Positions 24,964 to 33,117 of a DNA stretch of 64,000 bases are shown in pieces. Under the pieces are notes generated by a model. It saw nothing but the letters and a program-made list of their open reading frames with translations. It was not told the DNA's origin and made no database searches. The DNA comes from Roseomonas sp. KE2513. GTDB taxonomy: Bacteria; Pseudomonadota; Alphaproteobacteria; Acetobacterales; Acetobacteraceae. Made by a program: the position numbers and the translations under genes. The stretch covers positions 169,193 to 233,192 of the forward strand of contig NZ_RCVR01000006.1 in NCBI RefSeq assembly GCF_016107305.1, given 5' to 3'. Numbering within the stretch: the first letter of the stretch is position 1; each line of letters opens with the position of its first letter.

Positions 24964-25502
24964 CCGGGCCTGTCTGGGACCTCTTCCTCTTCTTCCTAAA
25001 GCTCTCCCTCGTCGCGGTCGGCGGGGCCAACGCCGCCGTGCCGTCGATGCACCACGAGGTGGTGGAGCTGCGCCAGTGGATGACGGACGCCGCCTTCTCC
25101 CAGGGCTACGCCCTCGCCTCCGCCGCGCCGGGGCCGAACGTGCTCTTCGTGGCGGTGATCGGCTGGCACGTCGCGGGGTGGCAGGGTCTGGCGGCGAGCC
25201 TGATCGGCTTTCTCGGCCCCACCTTCATCCTTGCCTGGGCCGTCGCGATGCTGACGCAGCGCCTGGCGGGCGACCCGCGCATGGGGGCGCTACGGGCCGG
25301 GCTTGTGCCGGTCGCGATCGGGCTGATCCTCGCCACCGGCCTTGTCACGGGGGCCGCGGCGGCGCGCGGCACGGGAACCGAGATGGCCGTCGCGGTGCTG
25401 ATCACCCTCGCCTCGACCCTCTTCGTCTGGCGGTCGAACTTCTCCCCCATCTGGACGCTCTTGGCGGGCGGGCTGCTCGGCTTGGTGCTGCTCGGCGGGT
25501 AG
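24960..25502 (+). CDS. Chromate transporter, second half-protein
   Basis: The 180-residue membrane protein is the second CHR half, with FLKLSLVAVGGANAAVPSMHHEVV, the QGYALASAAPGPNVLFVAVIGWHVAG motif and further helices ending in LLGLVLLGG. The expected antiparallel partner is the preceding gene, to which it is coupled by an ATGA overlap. Its sequence resembles that of its partner only loosely, as expected for the N- and C-type halves. Confidence 0.85.
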   Translation: MTGPVWDLFLFFLKLSLVAVGGANAAVPSMHHEVVELRQWMTDAAFSQGYALASAAPGPNVLFVAVIGWHVAGWQGLAASLIGFLGPTFILAWAVAMLTQRLAGDPRMGALRAGLVPVAIGLILATGLVTGAAAARGTGTEMAVAVLITLASTLFVWRSNFSPIWTLLAGGLLGLVLLGG

Positions 25503-25517
25503 CCGCCGCCTGCCGGA

Positions 25518-25533
25518 TTAATAATCATTCTCA
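25518..25533 (+). promoter_or_regulatory. Candidate iron-responsive operator (Irr ICE-box / Fur-like)
   Basis: The 16-base TTAATAATCATTCTCA is conspicuously AT-rich for this region and lies 75 bases before fbpA. It matches 13 of 16 positions of the alphaproteobacterial ICE motif (TTTAGAA-YNR-TTCTAA), and ATAATCATTCTC also matches the right half of a Fur box. Iron control of the FbpA/FbpB transporter is the natural reading. Confidence 0.6.
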
Positions 25534-25608
25534 CCTCTTGCCCGCGCCGCCCGGGCGGGACAGATTGCGCGCCGTTCATCTGACCAGCCCCTTGCCGAGG
25601 CCAGCGCC

Positions 25609-26628
25609 ATGATCCGCCCGCGGACCGCCCTCCTGCTCGCCCTCTCCCTGTTTGCCTCCCCCGTCGCCTCCCGGGCGGCGGAGGTGAACCTCTACACCAC
25701 GCGCGAGCCGGGCCTGATGCGCCCCCTGACGGAGCGCTTCACCCAGGAAACCGGCATCAAGGTAAACACCGTCTTCGTCCAGGGCGGCCTGGCGGAGCGG
25801 CTGAACGCCGAGGGCAGCCGTTCCCGCGCCGATGTCGCCATGGTGGTGGATGTCGGCAACCTGATGGAGCTGGTGGACCGCAATCTCACCCAGCCCGTGC
25901 GCTCCGAGGTGCTGGAATCGGCCATCCCCGCCCCCTTGCGCGACCCGCAGGGCCGCTGGTTCGCCCTCTCCACGCGCGCCCGCGCCATCTACGCCTCCCG
26001 CGAGCGGATCCCGGAGGCCGAGGCCGCGAAGCTCACCTACGAGGACCTCGCCGACCCCCGCTTCAAGGGAAAGGTCTGCATCCGCTCGGGCCAGCACCCC
26101 TACAACACCGCGCTCTTCTCGATCCTGATGATCCATCACGGCGAGGCCTGGCTTCGCGACTACCTGACGAAGCTGCACGGCAACCTCGCCCGCCGCGCCA
26201 CGGGCGGCGACCGCGAGGTGGCGCGCGACATCCTCGCGGGCATCTGCGACGTGGGGCTCGCCAACACCTACTATGCCGGCCTCATGCTCTCGGGGCAGGG
26301 CGGGGAGGAGCAGAAGCGCTGGGGCGAGGCCGTGCGCGTCGTCCTGCCGCGCGCCGAGACCGCGGTGAACATCTCCGGCGGCGCCGTCACCCGCCACGCG
26401 CCCAACAGGGCGGAGGCCGTGCGCTTCCTTGAATTCCTCGCCTCCCCCGAGGCGCAGTCGATGTATGCCGACGCCAACTTCGAGAACCCCGTGCGCCCGA
26501 ACACGCCGGTGAACCCGATCGTCGCCGGCTTCGGCGCCCTCAACCCGCGCGACGTGTCCCTGCCCGAGGTCGCCTCCCGCCGCGCGGCCGCCAGCCGCAT
26601 CGTGGACGAGGTCGGCTTCGACCGCTGA
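25609..26628 (+). CDS. fbpA: Iron(III) ABC transporter periplasmic binding protein
   Basis: The 339-residue protein has a Sec signal peptide ending ASRAA and then the FbpA/FutA fold opening EVNLYTTREPGLMRPLTERFTQETGIKV. The Tyr-rich metal site is represented by NTYYAG near residue 223. A hinge region KLTYEDLADPRFKGKVCIRSG and a late GGAVTRHAPNRAEAVRFLEFLASPEAQ follow the family pattern. It captures ferric iron in the periplasm and hands it to the permease 19 bases downstream. It sits behind an iron-box-like site. No ATPase gene follows. Confidence 0.9.
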   Translation: MIRPRTALLLALSLFASPVASRAAEVNLYTTREPGLMRPLTERFTQETGIKVNTVFVQGGLAERLNAEGSRSRADVAMVVDVGNLMELVDRNLTQPVRSEVLESAIPAPLRDPQGRWFALSTRARAIYASRERIPEAEAAKLTYEDLADPRFKGKVCIRSGQHPYNTALFSILMIHHGEAWLRDYLTKLHGNLARRATGGDREVARDILAGICDVGLANTYYAGLMLSGQGGEEQKRWGEAVRVVLPRAETAVNISGGAVTRHAPNRAEAVRFLEFLASPEAQSMYADANFENPVRPNTPVNPIVAGFGALNPRDVSLPEVASRRAAASRIVDEVGFDR

Positions 26629-26647
26629 GGGCGGTCCCGGCGCGCGC

Positions 26648-28393
26648 ATGAGCCACCAGGGAACCGCGCCCCTCCTCCCTGTTGCGCTCTCCGCCGCGCC
26701 GCCCCGGCCCGGCCTCGGCACCCGCCGCGCGGCGCTCGGCCTCAGGCTGGGCGCCGCGCTCGGTGTGCTGCTGGTGGCCCTGCCGGTGGTGGCCCTCGCC
26801 TTCGCCGCCGCGCGGGGCTCTGGCGACCTTTGGCCCCACCTCATCCGCTATGTCCTGCCCGAGGCCGCCGTCGAGACGGCGCTCCTGCTCGCCGGCGTCG
26901 GCATGGTCGCGGTCGGGATCGGCACGGGCACGGCCTGGCTTGTCACCACCTGCCGCTTCCCGGGGCGCAAGACCTTCGCCTGGGCGCTCGTGCTGCCGCT
27001 GGCCATGCCCGCCTATGTCGCCGCCTATGCCTGGCTGGACGTGCTGCACCCCGCCAGCGCCGTGCAATCCAGCCTGCGCGCCCTGCTGGGACTGACCAAT
27101 CCCCGCGCCATCCCGCTGCCCGAGATCCGCTCGCTCCCCGGCTGCATCATGGTGATGGGGACGGTCCTCTTCCCCTATGTCTACCTCGCGGCCCGCGCCG
27201 CTTTCCTCACCCAGGGGCCGGACATGCTGCGGGCGGGGCGGGCGATGGGGGCGGGGGGCTGGCGGCTCTTCCTCACAGTCGGGCTGCCCATGGCCTGGCC
27301 GGCGGTCACGGCCGGGGCGGCGCTGGCGCTGCTCGAAACGCTCAACGACGTGGGCGCCGCCGAATTCCTGGGCGTGCGGACGCTCACCGTCTCGGTCTAC
27401 GTCACCTGGATCACCCGCTCCTCCCTGGAGGGGGCGGCGCAGATCGCCCTTGTGCTTCTCGCGGCCGTCGCCGCCGTCCTCGCGATCGAGGGCTGGGGCC
27501 GCAGCCGGGCACGGGACGCGCGGGCGGTGCCGGACGCCATCCCGCCGGACCTTCGCCCGCTGCCGCTCGGCCGCGGGCTGCTCGCCTCCCTCGCCTGCGC
27601 CGTGCCGGTACTGCTCGGCTTCGTCACGCCGGCCTCCTACCTTCTCTGGGCGGCCTCCCGCCGGGTGGCGGAGTTCGGCTGGCCGGCGGAGCTCGGCACA
27701 TGGATCGCCAACAGCGCCACGCTCGCGGCCATCGCCACCCTCCTCGTGCTGCCCGCCGCCCTCCTGCTCGCCTTCGGGGCGCGTACCGGCGCGGGGGTGG
27801 GCGGGCGGCCGGGGCTGGACGCCGCGCTGCTGCGCGCGAGCCTCCTCGGCTACGCCCTGCCCGGCGGGATCGCGGCGGTCGGCCTCATCATCGCCTTCGG
27901 AGGCCTCGACGACGTGCTGGAGACGTTCGGCGCCCTCGCGCCGCCGCCGCTCTCGGGCACGCTGGCCGCGCTCATCCTGGCGTATTTCGTGCGCTTCCTC
28001 GCCATCCCCGCCTCGGGCCTCGACGCCGCCTATGGCCGCATCCAGCGGGAGGTGGACTGGTCCGCCCGCGCCATGGGGGCGGGGCCGGGGCGCATCCTCT
28101 GGCGCGTGCACCTGCCGCTGCTGCTGCCCGCGTTGCTGGCCGCGGCGCTGCTGGTCTTCCTCGACGCCATGAAGGAACTGCCCGCCACCCTCCTTCTCCG
28201 CCCCTTCAACCGCGAGACCCTGGCGACGGCCCTCTACGGCGAGGCCGCGCGCGGCACTTATGAGGAAGGGGCGGTGGCCGCGCTGGCCCTGGTGGTGGTG
28301 GGGCTGCCGGTGATCGCGCTGATGGTGGCCGGCGGGCGGGCGACGGCCGCCAGGGCGAGGCGGCCGGGGCGAAGGTCCAGGCCGCCGGCCTGA
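26648..28393 (+). CDS. fbpB: Iron(III) ABC transporter permease
   Basis: The 581-residue protein is a fused pair of ABC permease domains with about twelve membrane helices, as in FbpB/AfuB. The coupling EAA loops are visible in the first half (GRAMGAGGWRLFLTVGLPMAWPAV) and second half (ARAMGAGPGRILWRVHLPLLLPALLAA). It should form the inner-membrane channel for FbpA-delivered iron. A matching FbpC ATPase gene is not downstream, so the ATPase must be supplied from elsewhere. Confidence 0.9.
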   Translation: MSHQGTAPLLPVALSAAPPRPGLGTRRAALGLRLGAALGVLLVALPVVALAFAAARGSGDLWPHLIRYVLPEAAVETALLLAGVGMVAVGIGTGTAWLVTTCRFPGRKTFAWALVLPLAMPAYVAAYAWLDVLHPASAVQSSLRALLGLTNPRAIPLPEIRSLPGCIMVMGTVLFPYVYLAARAAFLTQGPDMLRAGRAMGAGGWRLFLTVGLPMAWPAVTAGAALALLETLNDVGAAEFLGVRTLTVSVYVTWITRSSLEGAAQIALVLLAAVAAVLAIEGWGRSRARDARAVPDAIPPDLRPLPLGRGLLASLACAVPVLLGFVTPASYLLWAASRRVAEFGWPAELGTWIANSATLAAIATLLVLPAALLLAFGARTGAGVGGRPGLDAALLRASLLGYALPGGIAAVGLIIAFGGLDDVLETFGALAPPPLSGTLAALILAYFVRFLAIPASGLDAAYGRIQREVDWSARAMGAGPGRILWRVHLPLLLPALLAAALLVFLDAMKELPATLLLRPFNRETLATALYGEAARGTYEEGAVAALALVVVGLPVIALMVAGGRATAARARRPGRRSRPPA

Positions 28394-28516
28394 GGGCTTT
28401 GCTGGGCGACTCCTTTGCGGGATGGAAGCGCGGGGCCAGATAGGGCCGGTTCCCGCACGTAACCCCCGAAAACCGCCCTTGACCCGCGGCCCCGCCGCGG
28501 CGTTTGGTCCCCCGCC

Positions 28517-29965
28517 ATGCCCGACACGCCCATGCCCCTCCTCCCGGCCCTGCCCGCCGGCCTGCTGGACGCCCTTCACGGCCTCCTTGGCCCGCGCGGC
28601 GTGGTGACGGACCCGCTGGACCTGGAACCGCATCTGTCCGACTGGCGCGGCCTCTACCGCGGCGCCTCCCCCGCGCTGCTGCGCCCGGCCTCCACCGGGG
28701 AGCTGGCGGCGGCGATGCGCCTGCTCTTTGAGGCCGGCGTGCCGGTGGTGCCCCAGGGCGGCAACACCTCCATGGTTGGCGGCGCCATGCCGGACGAGAG
28801 CGGGCGGCAGGTCATCCTCTCCCTCTCCCGCCTCAACCGCATCCGCGACATCGACCCTGTGGACATGACCATGGTGGCGGAGGCGGGCGTGGTGCTGAAG
28901 GCGGCGCAGGACGCGGCGGCGGCGGCCGGCACCCTCTTCCCCCTCTCGCTCGGCGCCGAGGGCACGGCGACGATCGGCGGCGTGCTCTCCACCAATGCCG
29001 GGGGCAACACCACCGTCCGCTACGGCAACGCGCGGGACCTGATGCTGGGGCTGGAGGTCGTGCTGCCCGATGGTGGCGTGATCAACGGCCTGCGCCGGCT
29101 CCGCAAGGACAACACCGGCTACGCGCTGCGCCACCTGATGGTGGGCGCCGAGGGCACGCTCGGCATCGTCACCGCCGCCGTGCTGCGCCTCTTCCCCCGC
29201 CCGCGCGCCGAGGCCATCGCGCTCTGCGCGGTCGAGAGCGAGGAGGCGGCGCTGGCCCTCTTCCGCCGCTTCCGCGACCGCGATGAGACGGCGGTGCGCG
29301 CCTTCGAGTACATGGCCGGCCAGGGCATGGACCTCGTGCTGCGCCACGTCGAGGGCGCCACCCTGCCGCTCTCCGAGCGGGCGGAGCACTACGTGCTGGT
29401 GGACCTCGCCTCCTCCCGCCCCGATGCCGACCTCCGCGGGCTGATGGAGGCGGTGCTGGAGGAGGCGCTGGAGGCGGGCGAGGTGCTGGACGCCGCGCTG
29501 GCCGAGAGCGAGGCCCAGCGCGCCGCCATCTGGCGCCTGCGCGAGGAGCATCCGGAGGCGCAGAAGCGAGAGGGCGCCTCGGTGAAGAACGATGTCTCCG
29601 TCCCGGTCTCGAAGGTGCCGGAACTGATCCGGCGCTCCAACGCGGCGCTGAAGGAGCTTATCCCCGGCAGCCGCCCCGTGCCCTTCGGCCACATGGGCGA
29701 CGGCAACATCCACATGAACCTCGAGCAGCCCGAGGGGATGGACCCCGGCGCCTTCCTGGCGCTGAGCCACGACATCATGGACTGCGTGAACGCCATTGTC
29801 CGCGACCTCGACGGCTCCTTCTCCGCCGAGCACGGGGTGGGGCGCCTCAAGCCCGACATGCTCGCCGACTGGCGCGGGGGCGCGGAGCTGGAGGCGATGC
29901 GGCGGATCAAGGCGGCGCTCGATCCCAAGGGCCTGCTGAACCCAGGCAAGGTGCTGCCCGTTTGA
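28517..29965 (+). CDS. FAD-linked 2-hydroxyacid dehydrogenase (GlcD / D-2-hydroxyglutarate dehydrogenase family)
   Basis: The 482-residue enzyme has a PCMH-type FAD-binding domain (PVVPQGGNTSMVGGAMP, LGAEGTATIGGVLSTNAGG, GAEGTLGIVT). The FAD-oxidase C-terminal domain has PFGHMGDGNIHMN and FSAEHGVGRLK with the metal-binding histidines. This layout fits D-2-hydroxyglutarate or D-lactate dehydrogenases passing electrons to the quinone pool or ETF. The exact substrate is open; the GHMGDGNIH motif favours the D-2-hydroxyglutarate branch. Its stop overlaps the start of the next gene by four bases. Confidence 0.82.
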   Translation: MPDTPMPLLPALPAGLLDALHGLLGPRGVVTDPLDLEPHLSDWRGLYRGASPALLRPASTGELAAAMRLLFEAGVPVVPQGGNTSMVGGAMPDESGRQVILSLSRLNRIRDIDPVDMTMVAEAGVVLKAAQDAAAAAGTLFPLSLGAEGTATIGGVLSTNAGGNTTVRYGNARDLMLGLEVVLPDGGVINGLRRLRKDNTGYALRHLMVGAEGTLGIVTAAVLRLFPRPRAEAIALCAVESEEAALALFRRFRDRDETAVRAFEYMAGQGMDLVLRHVEGATLPLSERAEHYVLVDLASSRPDADLRGLMEAVLEEALEAGEVLDAALAESEAQRAAIWRLREEHPEAQKREGASVKNDVSVPVSKVPELIRRSNAALKELIPGSRPVPFGHMGDGNIHMNLEQPEGMDPGAFLALSHDIMDCVNAIVRDLDGSFSAEHGVGRLKPDMLADWRGGAELEAMRRIKAALDPKGLLNPGKVLPV

Positions 29966-30747
29966 ACCGCGCCCTGCCGCTGCTGGCCGTCCTCCTCCTC
30001 TCGGCCTGCGCCGAGCCCGAGGCGCGGAGGCTGGAGCCGCTGCCCCGTCTGCCCGACGTGCCCGACGCCTTCCGCGCCGAGCTTCTCGGCGGCCGCAGCC
30101 CGGATTGCCGCCTGCGCGGCCAGGCCGTCTATCTCGGCGGCGGGCGCTTCCTGACGGCCGCGCATCTGGTGGACGACATGGTGCCGCGCCTGCGCCACTG
30201 CTCGGGCATCCCGCTGGAGCCGCTGGTCGTCTTCCACGGTTACACCATGCCGGTGCGACTGCTGCGTCTGGGAGTGGGGGAGCTGGAGCCGCAGATCGGA
30301 CCGATCTACCGCCGCGGCGAGGACCTCGCCCTCCTCGAGACCTCGCGCGTGCCGCCCGGCCCCGGCGCGCGGCCCTGCCCGGCCGGCCCCAGCGCGGGGC
30401 AGGCCGTGATCGTTCTCTCCGGCGATCGCCACGAGACGCGGGCCGGGCCAATGGTCCCCGAGATCCGCGAATCGGACGGCGCCTATGCCGACCTGCCGAT
30501 CCACCTCGCCCAGGGTGAATCCGGCGCCGGCGTCTTCGACGCGCGGAGCTTCTGCCTTCTCGGCGTGGTCAGCCATCGGCCGGACGCGACGCCCAACCAC
30601 TCGCGCATCGTGCCCGCCGCCACCATCCGCACCTTCCTGAGCGCGGTGGAGGGTACCAGTGACGTGGAAGGCACGGGCAAGGGTTCCGGCCCCGCCGCAC
30701 CGGGCGCGGGCGACACGGCGGCGGGACTTCGCGGGCCCGGCACGTGA
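29962..30747 (+). CDS. Trypsin-like serine protease lipoprotein
   Basis: The 261-residue protein starts at TTG inside the stop of the preceding gene. It has a lipoprotein signal with lipobox LLSAC (Cys16). The soluble part has a chymotrypsin-fold triad: His68 in GRFLTAAHLVD, Asp121 in RRGEDLALLE and Ser187 in LAQGESGAGVFD. Two Cys pairs could form disulfides. It is therefore a probably active exported protease anchored to a membrane. The Ala/Gly/Pro-rich tail of about 35 residues looks disordered. The substrate is unknown, and co-translation with a dehydrogenase is unexplained. Confidence 0.72.
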   Translation: MNRALPLLAVLLLSACAEPEARRLEPLPRLPDVPDAFRAELLGGRSPDCRLRGQAVYLGGGRFLTAAHLVDDMVPRLRHCSGIPLEPLVVFHGYTMPVRLLRLGVGELEPQIGPIYRRGEDLALLETSRVPPGPGARPCPAGPSAGQAVIVLSGDRHETRAGPMVPEIRESDGAYADLPIHLAQGESGAGVFDARSFCLLGVVSHRPDATPNHSRIVPAATIRTFLSAVEGTSDVEGTGKGSGPAAPGAGDTAAGLRGPGT

Positions 30748-30802
30748 TTTCCAGAACGCGGCCTTTGCCCGCATCCACTGGCAGGGGTAGGTTCATCCCC
30801 GC

Positions 30803-32011
30803 ATGAGCCGGGTAACCCGTTATATTTCGCGACAGATCGCCGTCAGCCTTCTGGCGGTGACGATCGGCCTTGCCGCGCTCATCTGGCTCACCCAGTCGCT
30901 GCGCTTCATCGAGCTGGTGCTCGACCGCGGCCTCTCCTTCGCGGTCTTCCTCGAGCTGACCGGGCTGCTGCTTCCCTCCTTCTTCGCGGTGATCCTGCCG
31001 ATCACGACCTTCATCGTGACCCTCTTCGCCTATGTCCGCCTCTCGACCGACCGCGAGCTGGTGGTGATGCGCGCGGCGGGCCTCTCGGACTGGCAACTCG
31101 CCCGGCCGGCGCTGATCGTGGCTACCCTGTCCACCGCCGTGTGCCTCGTGCTGCAGACATGGCTCGTGCCGGTCTCCCATGCCGCCTTCCGCGAGTGGCA
31201 GTTCGAGATCCGCAACCAGATGGCCGCGATCCTCCTCCAGGAGGGGGTGTTCAGCTCCGTCAGCAACGACCTGACCGTCTATGCCCGCCTCCGGGAGAAC
31301 GACGGCACGCTGCGCGGCATCCTCATCCACGACATGCGCGAGCCCGGCTCCCCCGTGACCATCCTGGCGGAACGCGGCGTGATTTTGCCCGGGGCGAACG
31401 GCCCGCGCGTGATCCTGCTCAACGGCCAGCGCCAGCAGATGGAGATGGTGGTGCCGCCGCGCTCGCCGCCGGGCACGCCGCCCGTGCCGCAGCTCTCGGT
31501 CCTCACTTTCGGCGAGAACAGCGTGGACCTCGCCCGCTCCGGCCGCGCCGAAGATGCCCGCAACCGGGACTCGCGCGAGCGCTTCGTGGGCGAGCTGCTC
31601 AATCCCGCCCCCGAGGAGGGGCTGCTGGAGCGCGACATCCGCAAGTTCCGGGCGGAGGGCCACGGGCGCCTCGCCTCGCCGCTCACCGCCTTCTCCTTCG
31701 CCATGGTCGGGTTGGCCGCGGCGCTCTCCACCGGCTTCCGCCGGCACGGCGGCGGCATGTCCGCCATGATGGCCATCGCGGCCGTCATCACCCTGCTGGC
31801 CCTCGGGCTTGCCGTCGGCAACCTCGCGGCGCGGGACAACCGCTTCATCCCACTCATCTGGGTGCATGCCATCGGGCCGGCCATCCTCTCGGCCTGGGTG
31901 CTCTCGGGCGCGCCGGGCTGGCCGCGCCGTGCGCCGCCCGTGCCGGCCGAGATGTCGCCGCCGGTCGCGGCCCGGCGCGCCGGCCTCCCGCAAGGGGCGG
32001 CGGCGGAGTGA
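30803..32011 (+). CDS. lptF: LPS export ABC permease LptF
   Basis: The 402-residue inner-membrane protein is one of the two permeases that drive lipopolysaccharide from the inner membrane to the LptA bridge. It has the YjgP/YjgQ layout: three N-terminal helices with RFIELVLDRG and LLPSFFAVILPITTFI, a large periplasmic beta-jellyroll domain (about 130-280) and three C-terminal helices. Positively charged SRVTRYISRQIAVSL begins the protein. It overlaps lptG by four bases (GTGA) and heads the lptF-lptG-lptD-surA-rsmA unit. The LptB ATPase is encoded elsewhere. Confidence 0.93.
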   Translation: MSRVTRYISRQIAVSLLAVTIGLAALIWLTQSLRFIELVLDRGLSFAVFLELTGLLLPSFFAVILPITTFIVTLFAYVRLSTDRELVVMRAAGLSDWQLARPALIVATLSTAVCLVLQTWLVPVSHAAFREWQFEIRNQMAAILLQEGVFSSVSNDLTVYARLRENDGTLRGILIHDMREPGSPVTILAERGVILPGANGPRVILLNGQRQQMEMVVPPRSPPGTPPVPQLSVLTFGENSVDLARSGRAEDARNRDSRERFVGELLNPAPEEGLLERDIRKFRAEGHGRLASPLTAFSFAMVGLAAALSTGFRRHGGGMSAMMAIAAVITLLALGLAVGNLAARDNRFIPLIWVHAIGPAILSAWVLSGAPGWPRRAPPVPAEMSPPVAARRAGLPQGAAAE

Positions 32012-33117
32012 CCTTTCCCTTCACCTTCGGGCTCTACGTGGCGCGCCGCTTCGCCGCGATGTGCCTCATCATGCTGGCCGCCCTCACCGGGCTCGTCGTG
32101 CTGTTCGACTTCATCGAACTGCTGCGCCGGGCCGCGACGCGCGAGGCCGGCTTCGGGATCGTCGCCACGATCGCGGGGCTGCGCATCCCCTTCGTCGCGC
32201 TGCAGGTGCTGCCCTTCGCCATCCTGCTGGGAGGCATCCTCGCGTTCTGGCGCCTCGCCCGCGGGTCGGAGCTGGTCGTGGCGCGCTCGGCGGGCATCTC
32301 GGCCTGGGGCTTCCTCCTCGGGCCGGTGGTCGTCGCCACCCTCTACGGCGCGGGCGCGACGGCGGGGCTCTCGCCGCTCTCGGCCGTGATGCTGGCCCGG
32401 GCCGAGCGGCTCGACGCGGCGGTGCTCCGCAACAGCGGCGGCACGACGGCCATCGCGGGCGGCCGCCTCTGGCTGCGCCAGGCGGACCGCGAGCTGGACC
32501 CGCAGGGCGTGGCCATCCTTTCCGGCCGCGCCGTGAACCGCCGCGACGGCCGCTTCGGGCTGGAGGAGGTGTCGCTCTGGCGCATCTCCTCGGCCGACCG
32601 CTTCCTCGCGCGCGTGGAGGCACCGAGCGCCAGCCTCTCGGGCGGCGCCTGGGTGCTCGACAACGCCGTCGCCTTCGGGCCGGATCGCAAGGCCAATCCC
32701 GCCAGCACCTTCCGCCTGCCGACCGAGCTGACGCCCGACCGGATCGAGGACAGCTTCGCGAGCCCGGACACGCTCTCCTTCTGGACATTGCCGGACTTCA
32801 TCGAGGTGCTGGAGGAATCCGGCTTCTCGGCGGTGCGGCACCGGCTGCAGTTCCATTCCCTGCTCGCCCTGCCCATGCTGGCCGTCGCCATGGCGCTCCT
32901 CTCGGCCGCCTTCTCGATGCGCGAGGCCCGTAAGGGCGGCGTGGCGCAGATGCTGGGTGCGGGGGTGGCCGCCGGCTTCGTGCTCTTTCTCATTGACCGC
33001 GTGACGGGCGAGTTCGGCGAAACGGGCGCTCTGCCCGTGGTGCTGGCCGCCTGGGCGCCCGCCGCTGCCGGCCTGATGTGTGCCGTCGCGCTCCTGCTGC
33101 ACCTGGAGGACGGATGA
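32008..33117 (+). CDS. lptG: LPS export ABC permease LptG
   Basis: The 369-residue partner of LptF has the same YjgP/YjgQ layout: LYVARRFAAMCLIMLAALTGLVVLFDFIELLRR at the start, the PFAILLGGILAFWRLARGSELVVARSAGIS coupling region, a periplasmic domain and three final helices. It starts at GTG overlapping the lptF stop, and its own stop overlaps the lptD ATG. Together with LptF and an LptB dimer it forms the inner-membrane LPS extractor. Confidence 0.93.
   Translation: MTFPFTFGLYVARRFAAMCLIMLAALTGLVVLFDFIELLRRAATREAGFGIVATIAGLRIPFVALQVLPFAILLGGILAFWRLARGSELVVARSAGISAWGFLLGPVVVATLYGAGATAGLSPLSAVMLARAERLDAAVLRNSGGTTAIAGGRLWLRQADRELDPQGVAILSGRAVNRRDGRFGLEEVSLWRISSADRFLARVEAPSASLSGGAWVLDNAVAFGPDRKANPASTFRLPTELTPDRIEDSFASPDTLSFWTLPDFIEVLEESGFSAVRHRLQFHSLLALPMLAVAMALLSAAFSMREARKGGVAQMLGAGVAAGFVLFLIDRVTGEFGETGALPVVLAAWAPAAAGLMCAVALLLHLEDG

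Noticed and set aside
26540..30451. Open frame of more than 1300 codons on the minus strand
   Set aside because: It is antisense to fbpB and the FAD dehydrogenase, is low-complexity and has no recognisable domain, signal or start context.
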